From Caballeronia pedi (lineage in GTDB: Bacteria > Pseudomonadota > Gammaproteobacteria > Burkholderiales > Burkholderiaceae), in contig NZ_FCOE02000008.1 in the NCBI RefSeq assembly GCF_001544915.2, positions 186,001 to 250,000 of the forward strand: a DNA stretch of 64,000 bases, written 5' to 3'. The notes beneath the pieces are model-generated. The model was not told the DNA's origin and made no database searches. It saw only the letters and a program-made list of their open reading frames with translations. The position numbers and the translations under genes were made by a program. Below are positions 19,260-28,287 of this stretch, one piece after another; the stretch's first letter is position 1, and every line of letters starts with the position of its first letter.

Positions 19260-19886
19260 ATGCCCTACAGCCTGCCTCCCCTGCCCTATGCATTCGATGC
19301 GCTCGAACCGCACATCGACGCCCGCACGATGGAAGTGCATCACACGAAGCATCACCAGACCTACGTGAACAACCTGAATGCGGCGCTGGAGAAGTCGGAT
19401 CATCGGGACGTGGCGGTCGAAACGCTCATCGCGAGAATCGACGCGCTGCCCGAAGCGCTCCGTGCGCCCGTGCGCAACAACGGCGGCGGACACGCGAACC
19501 ACAGCCTCTTCTGGACGATCATGTCGCCCGACGGCGGCGGGGCGCCGGACGGCGATCTGGCCGCTGCGATCGATCAGGATCTCGGCGGTTTCGACGCCTT
19601 CAAGGACGCGTTCACCAAAGCCGCGTTGACGCGCTTCGGCAGCGGCTGGGCGTGGCTCAACGTCGACAGGCAAGGCAAGCTCGCGATCGAAAGCACCGGC
19701 AACCAGGACAGTCCGCTGATGACGGACATCGCGTCGGGGAACACGCCGATTCTCGGGCTCGATGTCTGGGAGCACGCCTATTATCTGAAGTATGAAAACC
19801 GCCGGCCGGAGTACATCGCGGCGTTCTACAACGTGATCAACTGGCCGGAAGTGTCGCGCCGCTACGCGACGGCGCGCGGCGCATAA
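19260..19886 (+). CDS. sodA: Manganese superoxide dismutase
   Basis: Converts superoxide to oxygen and hydrogen peroxide in the cytoplasm. The 208-aa enzyme has metal ligands His27 ([11 protein letters not shown]), His81 (HANHSLFW), and the Asp and His of LDVWEHAYY (near 168 and 172). Gly76-Gly77 before His78 and the active-site glutamine in NQDSPL are the Mn-type pattern rather than the Fe-type. AAGGAG stands eight bases before ATG 19260. The Fur box upstream of orfX suggests induction when iron is scarce, when an Mn enzyme is useful. Confidence 0.96.
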   Translation: MPYSLPPLPYAFDALEPHIDARTMEVHHTKHHQTYVNNLNAALEKSDHRDVAVETLIARIDALPEALRAPVRNNGGGHANHSLFWTIMSPDGGGAPDGDLAAAIDQDLGGFDAFKDAFTKAALTRFGSGWAWLNVDRQGKLAIESTGNQDSPLMTDIASGNTPILGLDVWEHAYYLKYENRRPEYIAAFYNVINWPEVSRRYATARGA

Positions 19887-19958
19887 GCAGTAGTCTCAGG
19901 AGACGCGCGCAGCCGGGGCGAGTAAGCTAGGCGATTCCGCTGGCATCGAGATGACGTC

Positions 19959-20654
19959 ATGAGTCGAACCGATGGGATTGCGCAAAGCCGATGGCTCGCC
20001 GATGCACGCGAAGAAATCGCCGCGGCGCTTCGCACCTCCGATGAAGCATGGCTTCACGACATGAGCATGCGCTGGGGCTGCCGCCTTGCGATGCTCGTCG
20101 CCGATTTCAGCGTGCGCGTGATGCTGCATCAAGAAGGCATCGTCATGAAGATCGAGCCGCCGATGGATCCCGTCGGCGGTCTCATCGACTGCGACGACGG
20201 CACGCCGGATTCGCTCGCCCGCGCCGCGTGGATCAAGCTGTCGAAACTGGAGGAGCACGCCACCGCGGTGCTGGAGGCGAGCGCGCTCGTTCAGGGCGAC
20301 GCGCAATGCGACGCCTGCCGCGAGACTATTCTTGCGTGGCGCCGGATGCTCATCGCGGCGAACGAGTGGCCGCGCGAAGAGGCGGACCCTTTCATCAGCC
20401 ACGCATGCCGCCCGATCCTGAAGGCGCTGCTGAATCTGGCATCGTGCGCAACCGGCGGGAATCCGTTCGAACTTGCCCGCGAAGGCCATTACGAGGACGC
20501 GTGGCGCGAGTTCGAAAACTTCTGCGCGAACGAGCGTGCGCGTCCCGTGACTGAATGGGGCCGCAAATATCGCCATCGGCAAGATCGCGAATTCGCACGG
20601 CCGCAGGTTTCCCGCGCGTATGACGCCGGCACGGAAGGCATCCGCCTGGCGTGA
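19959..20654 (+). CDS. Hypothetical 231-aa protein
   Basis: Not recognised. Soluble, with no signal peptide or membrane helix. It has six cysteines, among them a CDACRE motif (ALVQGDAQCDACRET, about residues 108-121), and a C-terminus rich in charged residues (WGRKYRHRQDREFARPQ). The region WIKLSKLEEHATAVLEASALV is likely helical. It is 72 nt after sodA on the same strand and converges with the SDR gene at a 4-nt gap. Codon use looks like that of its neighbours, so it is probably a real gene. Confidence 0.6.
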   Translation: MSRTDGIAQSRWLADAREEIAAALRTSDEAWLHDMSMRWGCRLAMLVADFSVRVMLHQEGIVMKIEPPMDPVGGLIDCDDGTPDSLARAAWIKLSKLEEHATAVLEASALVQGDAQCDACRETILAWRRMLIAANEWPREEADPFISHACRPILKALLNLASCATGGNPFELAREGHYEDAWREFENFCANERARPVTEWGRKYRHRQDREFARPQVSRAYDAGTEGIRLA

Positions 20655-20658
20655 TTCG

Positions 20659-21366
20659 TCAGGCGTGGCGCCCGGCCATCACGCCGCCATCGACCGGAAG
20701 CACGGTGCCCGTGATCCACGCGGCCTGCGGCGATGCGAGGAACAGGATTGCTTCGGCGACGTCGCGGGGCTGGCCATTGCGCCCGAGCGGATGAAACGCG
20801 TTGAAGGCGGGCAGCGTGTCCTTCACTTGCGCGTCGGTCATGAAGGTGTTGTAGACCGGCGTCTCGACGACCCCCGGCGCAACCGTATTGATGCGGATGT
20901 TCGACACCGCCAGTTCGATGGCGAGATTGCGCGTCAGCGCGTGCACGCCAGCATTCGCCGCCGAATACGCCGCTGATGGTGTCGCGCCGATCGCCTGCAG
21001 CGCCCAGAGCGAACCCGTCTGCACGATCGCGCCTGAACCGCGTTGTAGCATCGCCTTCGCGGCCGCCTGCGCCATGAAGAATTTGCCCTTGAGAATGATG
21101 TTCAGGAATCCGTCGTATTCCGACTCGTTCATGTCGAGGAACGCCTTCGGCCGAAAGATGCCGGCGTTGTTGATCAGAATATCGACGCCGCCGAAGGCGC
21201 TCGTCGCCATGTCGACGAGCGCCGTGGCAGTGGCGGGCAGCGCGATGTCGCCAGCAAGAAAGCGCACACGCGCGCCGGTCGGATCGATATCGGCGGCGGC
21301 CCGACGCAGCTTCGCTTCGTCGCGCCCGCCGATCACCACAGACTTGGAAGAAAAACTTGTACTCAT
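20659..21366 (-). CDS. SDR-family oxidoreductase lacking the N-terminal NAD(P)-binding loop
   Basis: Classical short-chain dehydrogenases use NAD(P)H to oxidise or reduce alcohols and ketones. Most of the fold is present: NNAGIF (about 75), catalytic Ser in VQTGSLWAL, the Tyr in AYSAANAG, and PVDGGV near the end. But the start MSTSFSSKSVVIGGRDEAK runs directly from the first strand to the segment that normally follows helix A: the T-G-x3-G-x-G loop and about 25 residues are missing. The usual Y-x3-K reads Y-S-A-A-N, losing the lysine. At 235 aa it is short. Either a non-canonical protein or an in-frame deletion derivative. Divergent from a LysR regulator. Confidence 0.8.
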   Translation of the reverse strand: MSTSFSSKSVVIGGRDEAKLRRAAADIDPTGARVRFLAGDIALPATATALVDMATSAFGGVDILINNAGIFRPKAFLDMNESEYDGFLNIILKGKFFMAQAAAKAMLQRGSGAIVQTGSLWALQAIGATPSAAYSAANAGVHALTRNLAIELAVSNIRINTVAPGVVETPVYNTFMTDAQVKDTLPAFNAFHPLGRNGQPRDVAEAILFLASPQAAWITGTVLPVDGGVMAGRHA

Positions 21367-21465
21367 GATGTTCCAGAAAAGATTCGATGAAGGCAATTCT
21401 CCGCACCGTCATCCACATCGGCAAATGAGATATTCTGTCCGCCTCGGATAGAAATTCTTTGCGAC

Positions 21466-22395
21466 ATGAAATCCCCCGTTTATCTGAACGCGATGCGCGC
21501 GTTCGAGGCGAGCGCGCGGCATCAGAGCTTCTCCGCCGCAGCCGAAGAACTGAGCGTGACACCGGCGGCGGTCGGTCAACTCGTGCGCGGTCTGGAGGAA
21601 TGGCTTGGTACGGCGCTCTTCGTTCGCAGCAGCGCAGGCCGCGCGCGGCTGGTGCCGAACGAGATCGCCGAACGCGCGCTGCCCGATATCCGCGCAGGCT
21701 TGGATCGACTGTCGCTCGGGCTCGAACGCCTGAAGGAAGCATCGTCGAGTGGCGTGCTGACGGTGACCGTCAGCCCCGCGTTCGCCGCCAAATGGCTATT
21801 GCCGCGTATCGAACGTTTCCAGTCGGCGTGCCCGGATACCGACGTGCGCCTCGACACGAGCCTGAAGCTGCTGGACTTTCAGGCTCAACGTATCGATATC
21901 GGTGTGCGCTATGGTGCGGGAACGTGGCCTGGGCTCGCCGCCGAGAAGTTGATGGACGAGGAAATCTATCCCGTCTGCTCGCCGCGACTGGCGCTACTGA
22001 AGAAGCGGCCGAAGTGGCGCGAGCCGCGCGAACTCGCGCGCGAAACGCTGATCCACGATCTTTCCGTGGATAGTGAAGCGGGTTTCGCGTCATGGAGCGC
22101 GTGGTTCGCGAATGCCGGCGTGCAGAAGGCATCGGTCCAGCGCGGATTGAAGATCAATAATTCCGCAGCGGTGCTGCAAGCGGCCATCGACGGACAGGGT
22201 ATCGCGCTCGCACGCAGCGTGATGGCGCGCGACGACATCTCCGCAGGCCGCCTGATCCGGCTCTTTCCGGAGGTCTCGTTCACATCGCCGCTGGCGTATT
22301 ACGTGGTGTACCGTCCGGAGGGCGCGAGTCTGCGACGGCTCGCCGCGTTCCGCGACTGGCTCATGCGCGAAGCACGCGCGTCTGGCTCGCGTTGA
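21466..22395 (+). CDS. LysR-family regulator, GcvA-like
   Basis: A 309-aa LysR-type regulator with an N-terminal helix-turn-helix (LNAMRAFEASARHQSFSAAA, TPAAVGQLVRGLEEWLG) and a periplasmic-binding-like effector domain from about residue 90. WLLPRIERFQSACPDTDVRLDT and DIGVRYGAGTWPGL are typical of the GcvA branch. It is divergent from the SDR gene across 99 bp, the standard LysR layout, so it probably controls that gene. It converges with the porin gene at a 10-nt gap. Confidence 0.92.
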   Translation: MKSPVYLNAMRAFEASARHQSFSAAAEELSVTPAAVGQLVRGLEEWLGTALFVRSSAGRARLVPNEIAERALPDIRAGLDRLSLGLERLKEASSSGVLTVTVSPAFAAKWLLPRIERFQSACPDTDVRLDTSLKLLDFQAQRIDIGVRYGAGTWPGLAAEKLMDEEIYPVCSPRLALLKKRPKWREPRELARETLIHDLSVDSEAGFASWSAWFANAGVQKASVQRGLKINNSAAVLQAAIDGQGIALARSVMARDDISAGRLIRLFPEVSFTSPLAYYVVYRPEGASLRRLAAFRDWLMREARASGSR

Positions 22396-22405
22396 AGGAC
22401 AGCGT

Positions 22406-23584
22406 TCAGAAACGATGCCGCAATCCGACCGTCGCCTCGACCTGATTGTTCGTCGAAGAAGGCGCGGTGAGGCCGTTGATCCACGCCGCGCCCAATGGCG
22501 ATCCGCTGCTCGCGCTCACGCCCTGCCACACGCCTTGCACATAGACATCGGTGCGCCGCGTGAAGCTGTAGCCGGCCATCGCGCTGACCTGGTTCCAATG
22601 CGGATTGCCGCCGCCCGCGAGTCCGCCCGCGCGCGTGTACGTGTAGGCGGCGGAAAGTTCGACGGCCGGTGTCAACGCATAACGCAGGTTGCCTTCGAAG
22701 TTCTGGAAGTGCGTGCTGAGGCCGGACTGGAACAACTGCGTCAGATTCGTTTGCGTATAGACGAGGCCTGCCACGGCCGGACCGAACGCATAGTTCACAC
22801 CCGCGCCCCACGTCTGCTGACGGCTCGACAGCGCGCCCAGCGGCACGGCATTCGACGTGAGCACGCCCGCGAGCGATGAACCCGACGTATCGGTGACGGC
22901 GCCATTCGTGTTGAGCTGTCCCGCTGTTGCGGCGTCGCTGTTGAGTTGCATGAAGCCCGCGCCAAAATTCAGCGGTCCCCACATATACGACATGCCGAGG
23001 CTATATGCACGATTGTTCGAAAAGCCGCCGGCCTGATTGGAAAAGCCATACAGCGCGCCGAGCTTGAATCCCGCGAAATCCGGGCTTTGATACTTCACGG
23101 CGTTATTGATCTGAAACGAATCGTTGAGATTGTCGATATCGAACGGATGCGCGAAGTGGGTGCCGCCATACTGCGTGCCGGTCAACGAAAGCGGCGCGAC
23201 GAAATCGACCATGTCGTCGGTCTGACGGCCGAACGTCAGCGTGCCGAATTCACGGCTCGACAAGCCCACATACGCCTGCCGGTTGAAGATGCGATTGCTC
23301 GACGTGTACTGTCCGTTGTTCACGTTGAAGCCGCTCTCCAGATTGAAGATGGCTTTCAGCCCGCCGCCGAGATCCTCGGCGCCGCGCAAGCCCCAGCGGC
23401 TGTACTCGACGGGGCCGCTTTTCAGCTCCCAGTTACTATGCCCGGCGCCCGTCGTGTTGATCTGGTTGTTCGTGTAAGTGACGCCCGCGTCGATCAAGCC
23501 ATAGAGCGTGACGCTGCTCTGCGCATGCGCCGCGCCCGAGAGCGTGACCATTGCCGCCGCACCGGTTACCAGCAACTTGTTCAT
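22406..23584 (-). CDS. Gram-negative general porin
   Basis: A 392-aa outer-membrane porin of the Burkholderia OpcP/Omp38 type. The start MNKLLVTGAAAMVTLSG leads to a signal peptide ending in GAAHA-QS, then the standard SSVTLYGLIDAGVTYTN first strand. Conserved RWGLRGAEDLGGGLKAIF follows, with NRQAYVGLSSREFGTLTFGR and the C-terminal VGLRHRF. Sixteen strands are expected, as a trimer. The chosen ATG (23584) avoids a 5-residue extension that would disturb the signal peptide. Confidence 0.95.
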   Translation of the reverse strand: MNKLLVTGAAAMVTLSGAAHAQSSVTLYGLIDAGVTYTNNQINTTGAGHSNWELKSGPVEYSRWGLRGAEDLGGGLKAIFNLESGFNVNNGQYTSSNRIFNRQAYVGLSSREFGTLTFGRQTDDMVDFVAPLSLTGTQYGGTHFAHPFDIDNLNDSFQINNAVKYQSPDFAGFKLGALYGFSNQAGGFSNNRAYSLGMSYMWGPLNFGAGFMQLNSDAATAGQLNTNGAVTDTSGSSLAGVLTSNAVPLGALSSRQQTWGAGVNYAFGPAVAGLVYTQTNLTQLFQSGLSTHFQNFEGNLRYALTPAVELSAAYTYTRAGGLAGGGNPHWNQVSAMAGYSFTRRTDVYVQGVWQGVSASSGSPLGAAWINGLTAPSSTNNQVEATVGLRHRF

Positions 23585-23679
23585 TTGCCTGGGCTCCATC
23601 GATGTCGGGATAAAACGCGGGATGCTTCATCCACTTTATGCGACGGCATCGGCGACCGGCAAGCGCAAAGTATGAATGT

Positions 23680-24126
23680 TCAGAAGTCGTGGCGTACGGA
23701 GAACGTCACACCCTTTTCGTGCTCATGATTCGCGCCAAGCTGCGGATTGGCGGAGAAATGCCATTCGTCTTCTCCGTTCGTGAGGTCGTCGCGCGGCTTC
23801 ATCGGTGCGGGGACGGAAGTCGGTGAAGGCGGCTGCGGAGAAAGCCGGGCGAGCTGCCCGAGGTCCGGATGAATGCTCTTTTCGTATCTGGACAGCGTGA
23901 TCGCGTCCAGCGCGTCGATCGTGCTTTTGAAGAGATATCGAGGATGACGAGGCTTCGCCGAATGGACGCCAGCAGTCGAGACGATAGCCGGAGAGGGGAA
24001 GAACAGCCAGTCCGCCGCGACTCGCTGAAATGGAATCAGGCGCGTTTGTTCATTGGCTGATGCGAAGCTGCCGACAAGAAAAACCACGATGCCGGCGACC
24101 CAAAATCTCTGGATTTGGCGTGTCAT
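23680..24126 (-). CDS. Small exported protein of unknown function
   Basis: 148 aa, not recognised. It starts with a basic stretch and a hydrophobic segment (FWVAGIVVFLVGSFASA-NE) that reads as a Sec signal peptide. The mature part is Pro-rich in the middle (LSPQPPSPTSVPAPMKPRD) and ends GVTFSVRHDF. A C-terminal phenylalanine with alternating hydrophobics resembles an outer-membrane beta signal. It might be a truncated outer-membrane protein. Lower GC than neighbours. It lies between a porin and a TonB receptor, all on the minus strand, but with gaps of about 95 and 190 nt. Confidence 0.55.
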   Translation of the reverse strand: MTRQIQRFWVAGIVVFLVGSFASANEQTRLIPFQRVAADWLFFPSPAIVSTAGVHSAKPRHPRYLFKSTIDALDAITLSRYEKSIHPDLGQLARLSPQPPSPTSVPAPMKPRDDLTNGEDEWHFSANPQLGANHEHEKGVTFSVRHDF

Positions 24127-24270
24127 CGAATGCCCGCGAGGACGCTACTGTCGGGCAGAGCCCGGCGTTCTTAAAGCATTTTAATTCATTTGCCGATGTA
24201 TTACCGAGCGATGACATTTCACGCGACATTGGCTCTGCCAATCGAATCGAGCAGAAGGATTGTGCAGGAA

Positions 24271-24300
24271 ATCGAAATAGAAGCCGCGCCGACGCGCGGC
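24271..24300 (-). terminator. Terminator-like hairpin after receptor 3
   Basis: gccgcgc (24283-24289) pairs with gcgcggc (24294-24300) around a 4-nt loop; on the minus strand a T-rich tail (ttctatttcg) follows. It lies 16 nt beyond the receptor stop. Confidence 0.6.
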
Positions 24301-24315
24301 CCCGTTCGCGACGAA

Positions 24316-26487
24316 TCAGAAATCGCTCCTCACCGCCAGCATCACATTGCGCCGGTCCCCGAACACGCTATAGAAGTTCCCCGGCGGCCGCAGGTAATAC
24401 TCGCGATCGAAGATATTGTTCAGTTGCAGCGATGCTTCGACGTGCTTGTTGAAGCGATACCCGATCTGCGCATTGAAGATCGCATACGCGCCCTGCTCCA
24501 CGCCGCGCGAAATGCGCGTCTGCGCCAGCATGCCGCCGCCGACCGACACGCCGCTCAACATGCCCTGCGAGAAGCGATAGTTGGTCCACAGCTTGAACAG
24601 ATGCTTCGGGTCCGTGCCGTCCGTGAGGTTGGGCGTGTCGTTGTCGTAGTGAACGTTGAGATAGGTGTAGCCCGCGAACATATTCCAGTTCGGCAGCGGC
24701 TGTCCGGCGATCTCCACTTCGAAGCCCTGATCGCGCGACTTGCCGCCGGGAATCGCGCCGGTCGCATGATCGGGATCGCTGATCGCGCGATTGTTGTCGT
24801 TGATGCGAAACGCCGCGACCGTCGCCGACAAACGGTCGTTCAGGAAGCTGCCCTTCAGGCCCGCTTCGTACTGCTCGCCGGTGCGCGGCCCGAGGCCGAT
24901 GCCCGTGTACGTCACCGCGGTCTGCGCCGCGACGAACTTCGAGTAGTTCGCATAGGCCGTGAGCCACGGCACGATGTCGTACACGATGCCCGCCGAGGGC
25001 AGGAAGCGATGATTCAACTGCGCCTGCGTGCTCCAGTCGCTCGCGTCCGGAATGAAGGTTTGCCCCTGTTGCTGATAGAAGTCGAGACGCGCGCCGAGCA
25101 CGAGCGTGAGCGGCTTCGCCAGACGCACGCGCGCCTGCGTGTAGAAGCCGTATTGTTCCGTGCGATTGTTCGCGCCATAGGTGAACGGCACGTCGACGTG
25201 CGGCACCGCGTTGGGATCGAAGAGGCTGAAGAGGCCGTTCGGAAACGGCCCGTCGACCGCAGCGAAGCCCGACTGCTGCGTGTTCGTCATCAGCGAATAG
25301 TTCATGCCGAACGTGAGCGTGTGGGTCTGCCCGAAAAGCTGCACCGGGCCGGACACATTGGTGTCCGCGCCGAACCAGTCGTAGGTGTTGCGCTGACGCT
25401 GGTCGCCGTAGAAGGTGAGGCCGTCGGCCGTGGCGCCGGGCCCCGCATACGCGTAGTCGCCCTTGACCAGCTGGTGACGATAGAAAAGATTCGTCTGCGA
25501 CTTCCACCCGTTCTCGAAGCGATGCACGAGGTTCGCGTTGACCTCCTGCGTCGACGTATAGCCGTAGTTCCAGCTCGGCGAGAAGTTCTGCGCGTACGAG
25601 CTGGGCACCCGTCCGACCAGCGCGGTCTGATCCTCGTTGACGACACCGGGCGCGCCGTAGTCGAGGCCGTTGATCGGATTCACCTGATAGCCGGCGGAAA
25701 GCGAAAGCGTGGTGCGCGGATCGAAGTCGTAATCGAGCGCGGCGTACGCCATCACTTCCTTCTCGCGCTTGCGGTCGATCGACTGCAACGCATCGCTGCC
25801 GACGATCACCGCGCGTCCGCGCAAGGTGCCCTCCTTGTTGAGCGGCCCGGTGACATCGACCATCTGGCGCACGCTGCCGAACGAACCGATCTGCGTATCG
25901 GTCGCCACATGGAACTGGTCCTGCGGACGCTTGCGCACGAGATTCACGGTGCCGCCCGGATCGCCCGCGCCGTCCATCACGCCGGACGGCCCGCGCAGCA
26001 CTTCGACGCGGTCGTACATCGCGAGATCGAACTGTTGCAGGTATTGCAGTCCGCCCACGATCGACACGCCGTCGAACTGGATGCCGAGCATGTTGCCGCG
26101 CGCCTTGAAGTACGCGGTACCGTCGCCGTAATCGACGGCCTGCACGCCGGTGACGTAGAGCAGCGCGTCTTCGAGCGTGGTCATGTTCTGATCGTCCATG
26201 CGCTGGCGCGTCAGCACGGACACGGAGCCCGGAATCTCTTTGATGGTCTGCTCGGTCTTGCCCGCGACCGTCGCGACTTTCGCGCGATACGAGTCGCTGC
26301 CCTCGGTGAGCGCATCCGGCTGCGCGCTCACGACGACGGGCGGCAGCGCATTGCCCGACGGCGCTTCCGTCTGCGCGCGCACGAGATTCGGCCACACGGC
26401 GACGAGCGCGATGGCGAGCGGCGTCAGCGCTCCGATTCCCGCGCGGGATGTGCGCCGCGCGCCCGGCTGGTCTGTCCTCTTGTTCAT
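24316..26487 (-). CDS. TonB-dependent siderophore receptor, copy 3 (FpvA/FhuE-like)
   Basis: A 723-aa outer-membrane receptor from the ATG at 26487, with signal peptide LAIALVAVWPNLVRA-QT. Next are the plug (IPGSVSVLTRQRMDDQNMTT, VEVLRGPSGVMDGAGDPGG, VNLVRKRP) and a barrel ending VRSDF. The LRGPSG...GAGDPGGTVN plug motif is typical of receptors for pyoverdine, coprogen and other hydroxamates. There is no N-terminal signalling extension for a cell-surface sigma system. The longer ATG at 26577 is possible but would place 30 residues before the signal peptide. An AraC-type regulator is divergent, with a Fur-like box between them. Confidence 0.93.
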   Translation of the reverse strand: MNKRTDQPGARRTSRAGIGALTPLAIALVAVWPNLVRAQTEAPSGNALPPVVVSAQPDALTEGSDSYRAKVATVAGKTEQTIKEIPGSVSVLTRQRMDDQNMTTLEDALLYVTGVQAVDYGDGTAYFKARGNMLGIQFDGVSIVGGLQYLQQFDLAMYDRVEVLRGPSGVMDGAGDPGGTVNLVRKRPQDQFHVATDTQIGSFGSVRQMVDVTGPLNKEGTLRGRAVIVGSDALQSIDRKREKEVMAYAALDYDFDPRTTLSLSAGYQVNPINGLDYGAPGVVNEDQTALVGRVPSSYAQNFSPSWNYGYTSTQEVNANLVHRFENGWKSQTNLFYRHQLVKGDYAYAGPGATADGLTFYGDQRQRNTYDWFGADTNVSGPVQLFGQTHTLTFGMNYSLMTNTQQSGFAAVDGPFPNGLFSLFDPNAVPHVDVPFTYGANNRTEQYGFYTQARVRLAKPLTLVLGARLDFYQQQGQTFIPDASDWSTQAQLNHRFLPSAGIVYDIVPWLTAYANYSKFVAAQTAVTYTGIGLGPRTGEQYEAGLKGSFLNDRLSATVAAFRINDNNRAISDPDHATGAIPGGKSRDQGFEVEIAGQPLPNWNMFAGYTYLNVHYDNDTPNLTDGTDPKHLFKLWTNYRFSQGMLSGVSVGGGMLAQTRISRGVEQGAYAIFNAQIGYRFNKHVEASLQLNNIFDREYYLRPPGNFYSVFGDRRNVMLAVRSDF

Positions 26488-26801
26488 TGCGTTGAACCCA
26501 CTGTTGTTAAAGGCTTGAGCGGCATCCGTCCGACACCGGCGGATGTCCGTACTTTTTGGGGGAACGGTGTTTGTCATGTCGCGCGCTGCTCTGGCGCGCC
26601 TGGATCACGGAATCGCACTGGCGAATCAGGCTTCTCGCTATAATGAGAATCATTCCTGATTGGATCGCCGATATGGCGCTCAGCCGCTACAGGCAAGGAG
26701 CATAGCGGTTCAGTTTCCTGAAAGGCCGACATCGAATAACGAATTCTGGACAAAATGACGTCATTTCCCGCTATCGGGCGATTCACACTTCTGCGGCCGC
26801 G
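26488..26801. other. 314-bp divergent control region, receptor 3 / AraC regulator
   Basis: No gene seen. It contains the Fur-like site at 26641-26659 and an inverted repeat aatcagg (26624-26630) with cctgatt (26655-26661) spanning the box. The remainder is GC-rich with no further clear motif. Confidence 0.6.
26641..26659. promoter_or_regulatory. Fur-box-like site upstream of receptor 3
   Basis: taatgagaatcattcctga contains the core aatgagaatcatt, a common Burkholderia Fur-box form. It stands 154 nt from the receptor start and 143 nt from the AraC-type gene. Confidence 0.7.
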
Positions 26802-27587
26802 ATGAAGGAATTCCTGCTCAATCGCTACCCCGCGACGCGCGAGCCGCTGCCTCGGCAAGTCGTGGCGTCCGTGCTGCATTACCGTCACGGCGAACGTGCG
26901 ACGTGGCATCAGCATCAGCACGGGCAGCTCGTGTTCGCGCTGCGCGGCGTCGTGCGCGCGCTCACGCCCGCGCGCACCTGGACGCTGCCGCAGTCGCGCG
27001 CGCTATGGCTGCCGTCGGATGTGGATCACGAACTGCACGCGGTCGGCGACGCCGATCTGTGCAACGTCTACATCGAGCCGGGCGCGTTTCCGTGGACGTG
27101 GCGCGAACCGGCGATCATCGCCGCGACCACCTTGCTGCGCGAACTCGCGCTCGCCTTGAGCGCCGATGGCTGGGAATACGCGACGGGCAGCCGTGCCGCC
27201 TTGTCCGCGCCGCTTTTGATGAAAGTGCTCGCCGATTCAGCCGCGCTGCAGGAGCCGGGCGTGCCGCTGCCGCGCGACGCGCGCCTCCTGAAGATCTGCG
27301 AGCACATGATGAACACGCCGGCATCAGAGCAGACGCTCGATTTCTGGGGCGAGCAATTCGGCGCGAGCGGCCGCACGCTCGCGCGCCGCTTCAAGCTCGA
27401 AACGGGATTGACGTTCGGCGCGTGGCGTCAGCAGATGCGGGTATCGGAAGCGCTGACGCGTCTGGCGCTGGGGCAGACGGTCGCGCGCGTATCGGCGGAT
27501 CTGGGCTACAGCACGGCGAGCGCGTTCATCGCGATGTTCCGGCAGGTGACCGGCGAGTCGCCGCAGCGTTACCTTGCGAGCAAGTGA
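26802..27587 (+). CDS. AraC-family regulator with N-terminal cupin, paralogue A
   Basis: 261 aa. An N-terminal cupin-like sensor (HQHQHGQLVFALRGVVRAL, LWLPSDVDHELHAVGD) is joined to a C-terminal AraC double helix-turn-helix from about residue 165 (FGASGRTLARRFKLETGLTFG, VARVSADLGYSTASAFIAMF). It is divergent from TonB receptor 3, which it may activate. A second 261-aa protein at 41318-42103 has the same layout and strong similarity through both domains, so the two are paralogues, each next to siderophore transport genes. Confidence 0.9.
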   Translation: MKEFLLNRYPATREPLPRQVVASVLHYRHGERATWHQHQHGQLVFALRGVVRALTPARTWTLPQSRALWLPSDVDHELHAVGDADLCNVYIEPGAFPWTWREPAIIAATTLLRELALALSADGWEYATGSRAALSAPLLMKVLADSAALQEPGVPLPRDARLLKICEHMMNTPASEQTLDFWGEQFGASGRTLARRFKLETGLTFGAWRQQMRVSEALTRLALGQTVARVSADLGYSTASAFIAMFRQVTGESPQRYLASK

Positions 27588-27594
27588 CGCCGTG

Positions 27595-28218
27595 TCATCC
27601 GCCAGCGCCGCTCAGTACGACGCGTCGAAAGAATTGCGCGAGAACGTCTTCGGCGAACTGCGCCGGCACCGATTGCGGGTCCGACGAATAGAAGAACTGC
27701 ACGCCGTCGCACAGCGCGATGAGCCCGAGCGCCATCTGTTCCGGCGGCATCGTGAGCGGCGTGCCCGCGCGCTCGGAAAATGCCTTGATGTAGTCGGTGG
27801 TGGTCTGCCTGAGTTCGCGCATCAGCGCATTGAAGCTCGCGCGAAAGCCCGGATCGCGGCTCGCGTGCAGTTTCGCTTCGACCCACAGCAGAAAGCACGC
27901 ATTGTTCTGGTAGCACTCGCTGTAGTACTGCAGCACGCGCGCTTCCATGTCGGCGCGCGAGGCCTCGCCGTCCTCGAACAGGGTGGACAGGCGCTGCATG
28001 ATGGTGTCGTGATCGCGCTTGAGCACGTCGAGCAGCAACTCGGCCTTGCTCGAAAAGTTCGAATAGAACGCGCCGCGCGTATAGCCCGCGTCGGCGGCCA
28101 CATCTTCCACGCTCGACGCGCCGAATCCCTTTTTGATGAATACCGCCTGCGCAGCGTCGAGCAGACGCTGACGCGTCTGGTCACGGCTCTGCTCGCGGGT
28201 AAGACGTACTGGTTTCAT
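27595..28218 (-). CDS. TetR-family repressor of the RND efflux operon
   Basis: A 207-aa AcrR-like repressor. The N-terminal helix-turn-helix is visible (RLLDAAQAVFIKKGF, SVEDVAADAGYTRGAFYSNF, SSKAELLLDV), with the typical TRGAFYSNF recognition helix of efflux repressors. The C-terminal half is the ligand-binding bundle. ATG 28218 is divergent from the efflux adaptor gene, and a palindrome lies within the likely promoter of that operon. Ligand is not predictable. Confidence 0.92.
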   Translation of the reverse strand: MKPVRLTREQSRDQTRQRLLDAAQAVFIKKGFGASSVEDVAADAGYTRGAFYSNFSSKAELLLDVLKRDHDTIMQRLSTLFEDGEASRADMEARVLQYYSECYQNNACFLLWVEAKLHASRDPGFRASFNALMRELRQTTTDYIKAFSERAGTPLTMPPEQMALGLIALCDGVQFFYSSDPQSVPAQFAEDVLAQFFRRVVLSGAGG

Positions 28219-28257
28219 GTGCCAAAGTGTAGCATCGGCGGGCTTACAAATCCGTCT

Positions 28258-28287
28258 TTGCATTCAGATACAACTGTGTATTAGAAT
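28258..28287 (+). promoter_or_regulatory. RND operon promoter with TetR operator candidate
   Basis: -35 TTGCAT (28258-28263) and -10 TAGAAT (28282-28287, 5/6 match) are 18 bp apart. The spacer holds the palindrome ATACA-N4-TGTAT (28268-28281). A repressor bound there would block the polymerase, and Burkholderia RND repressors are known to use similar sites. Confidence 0.72.
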
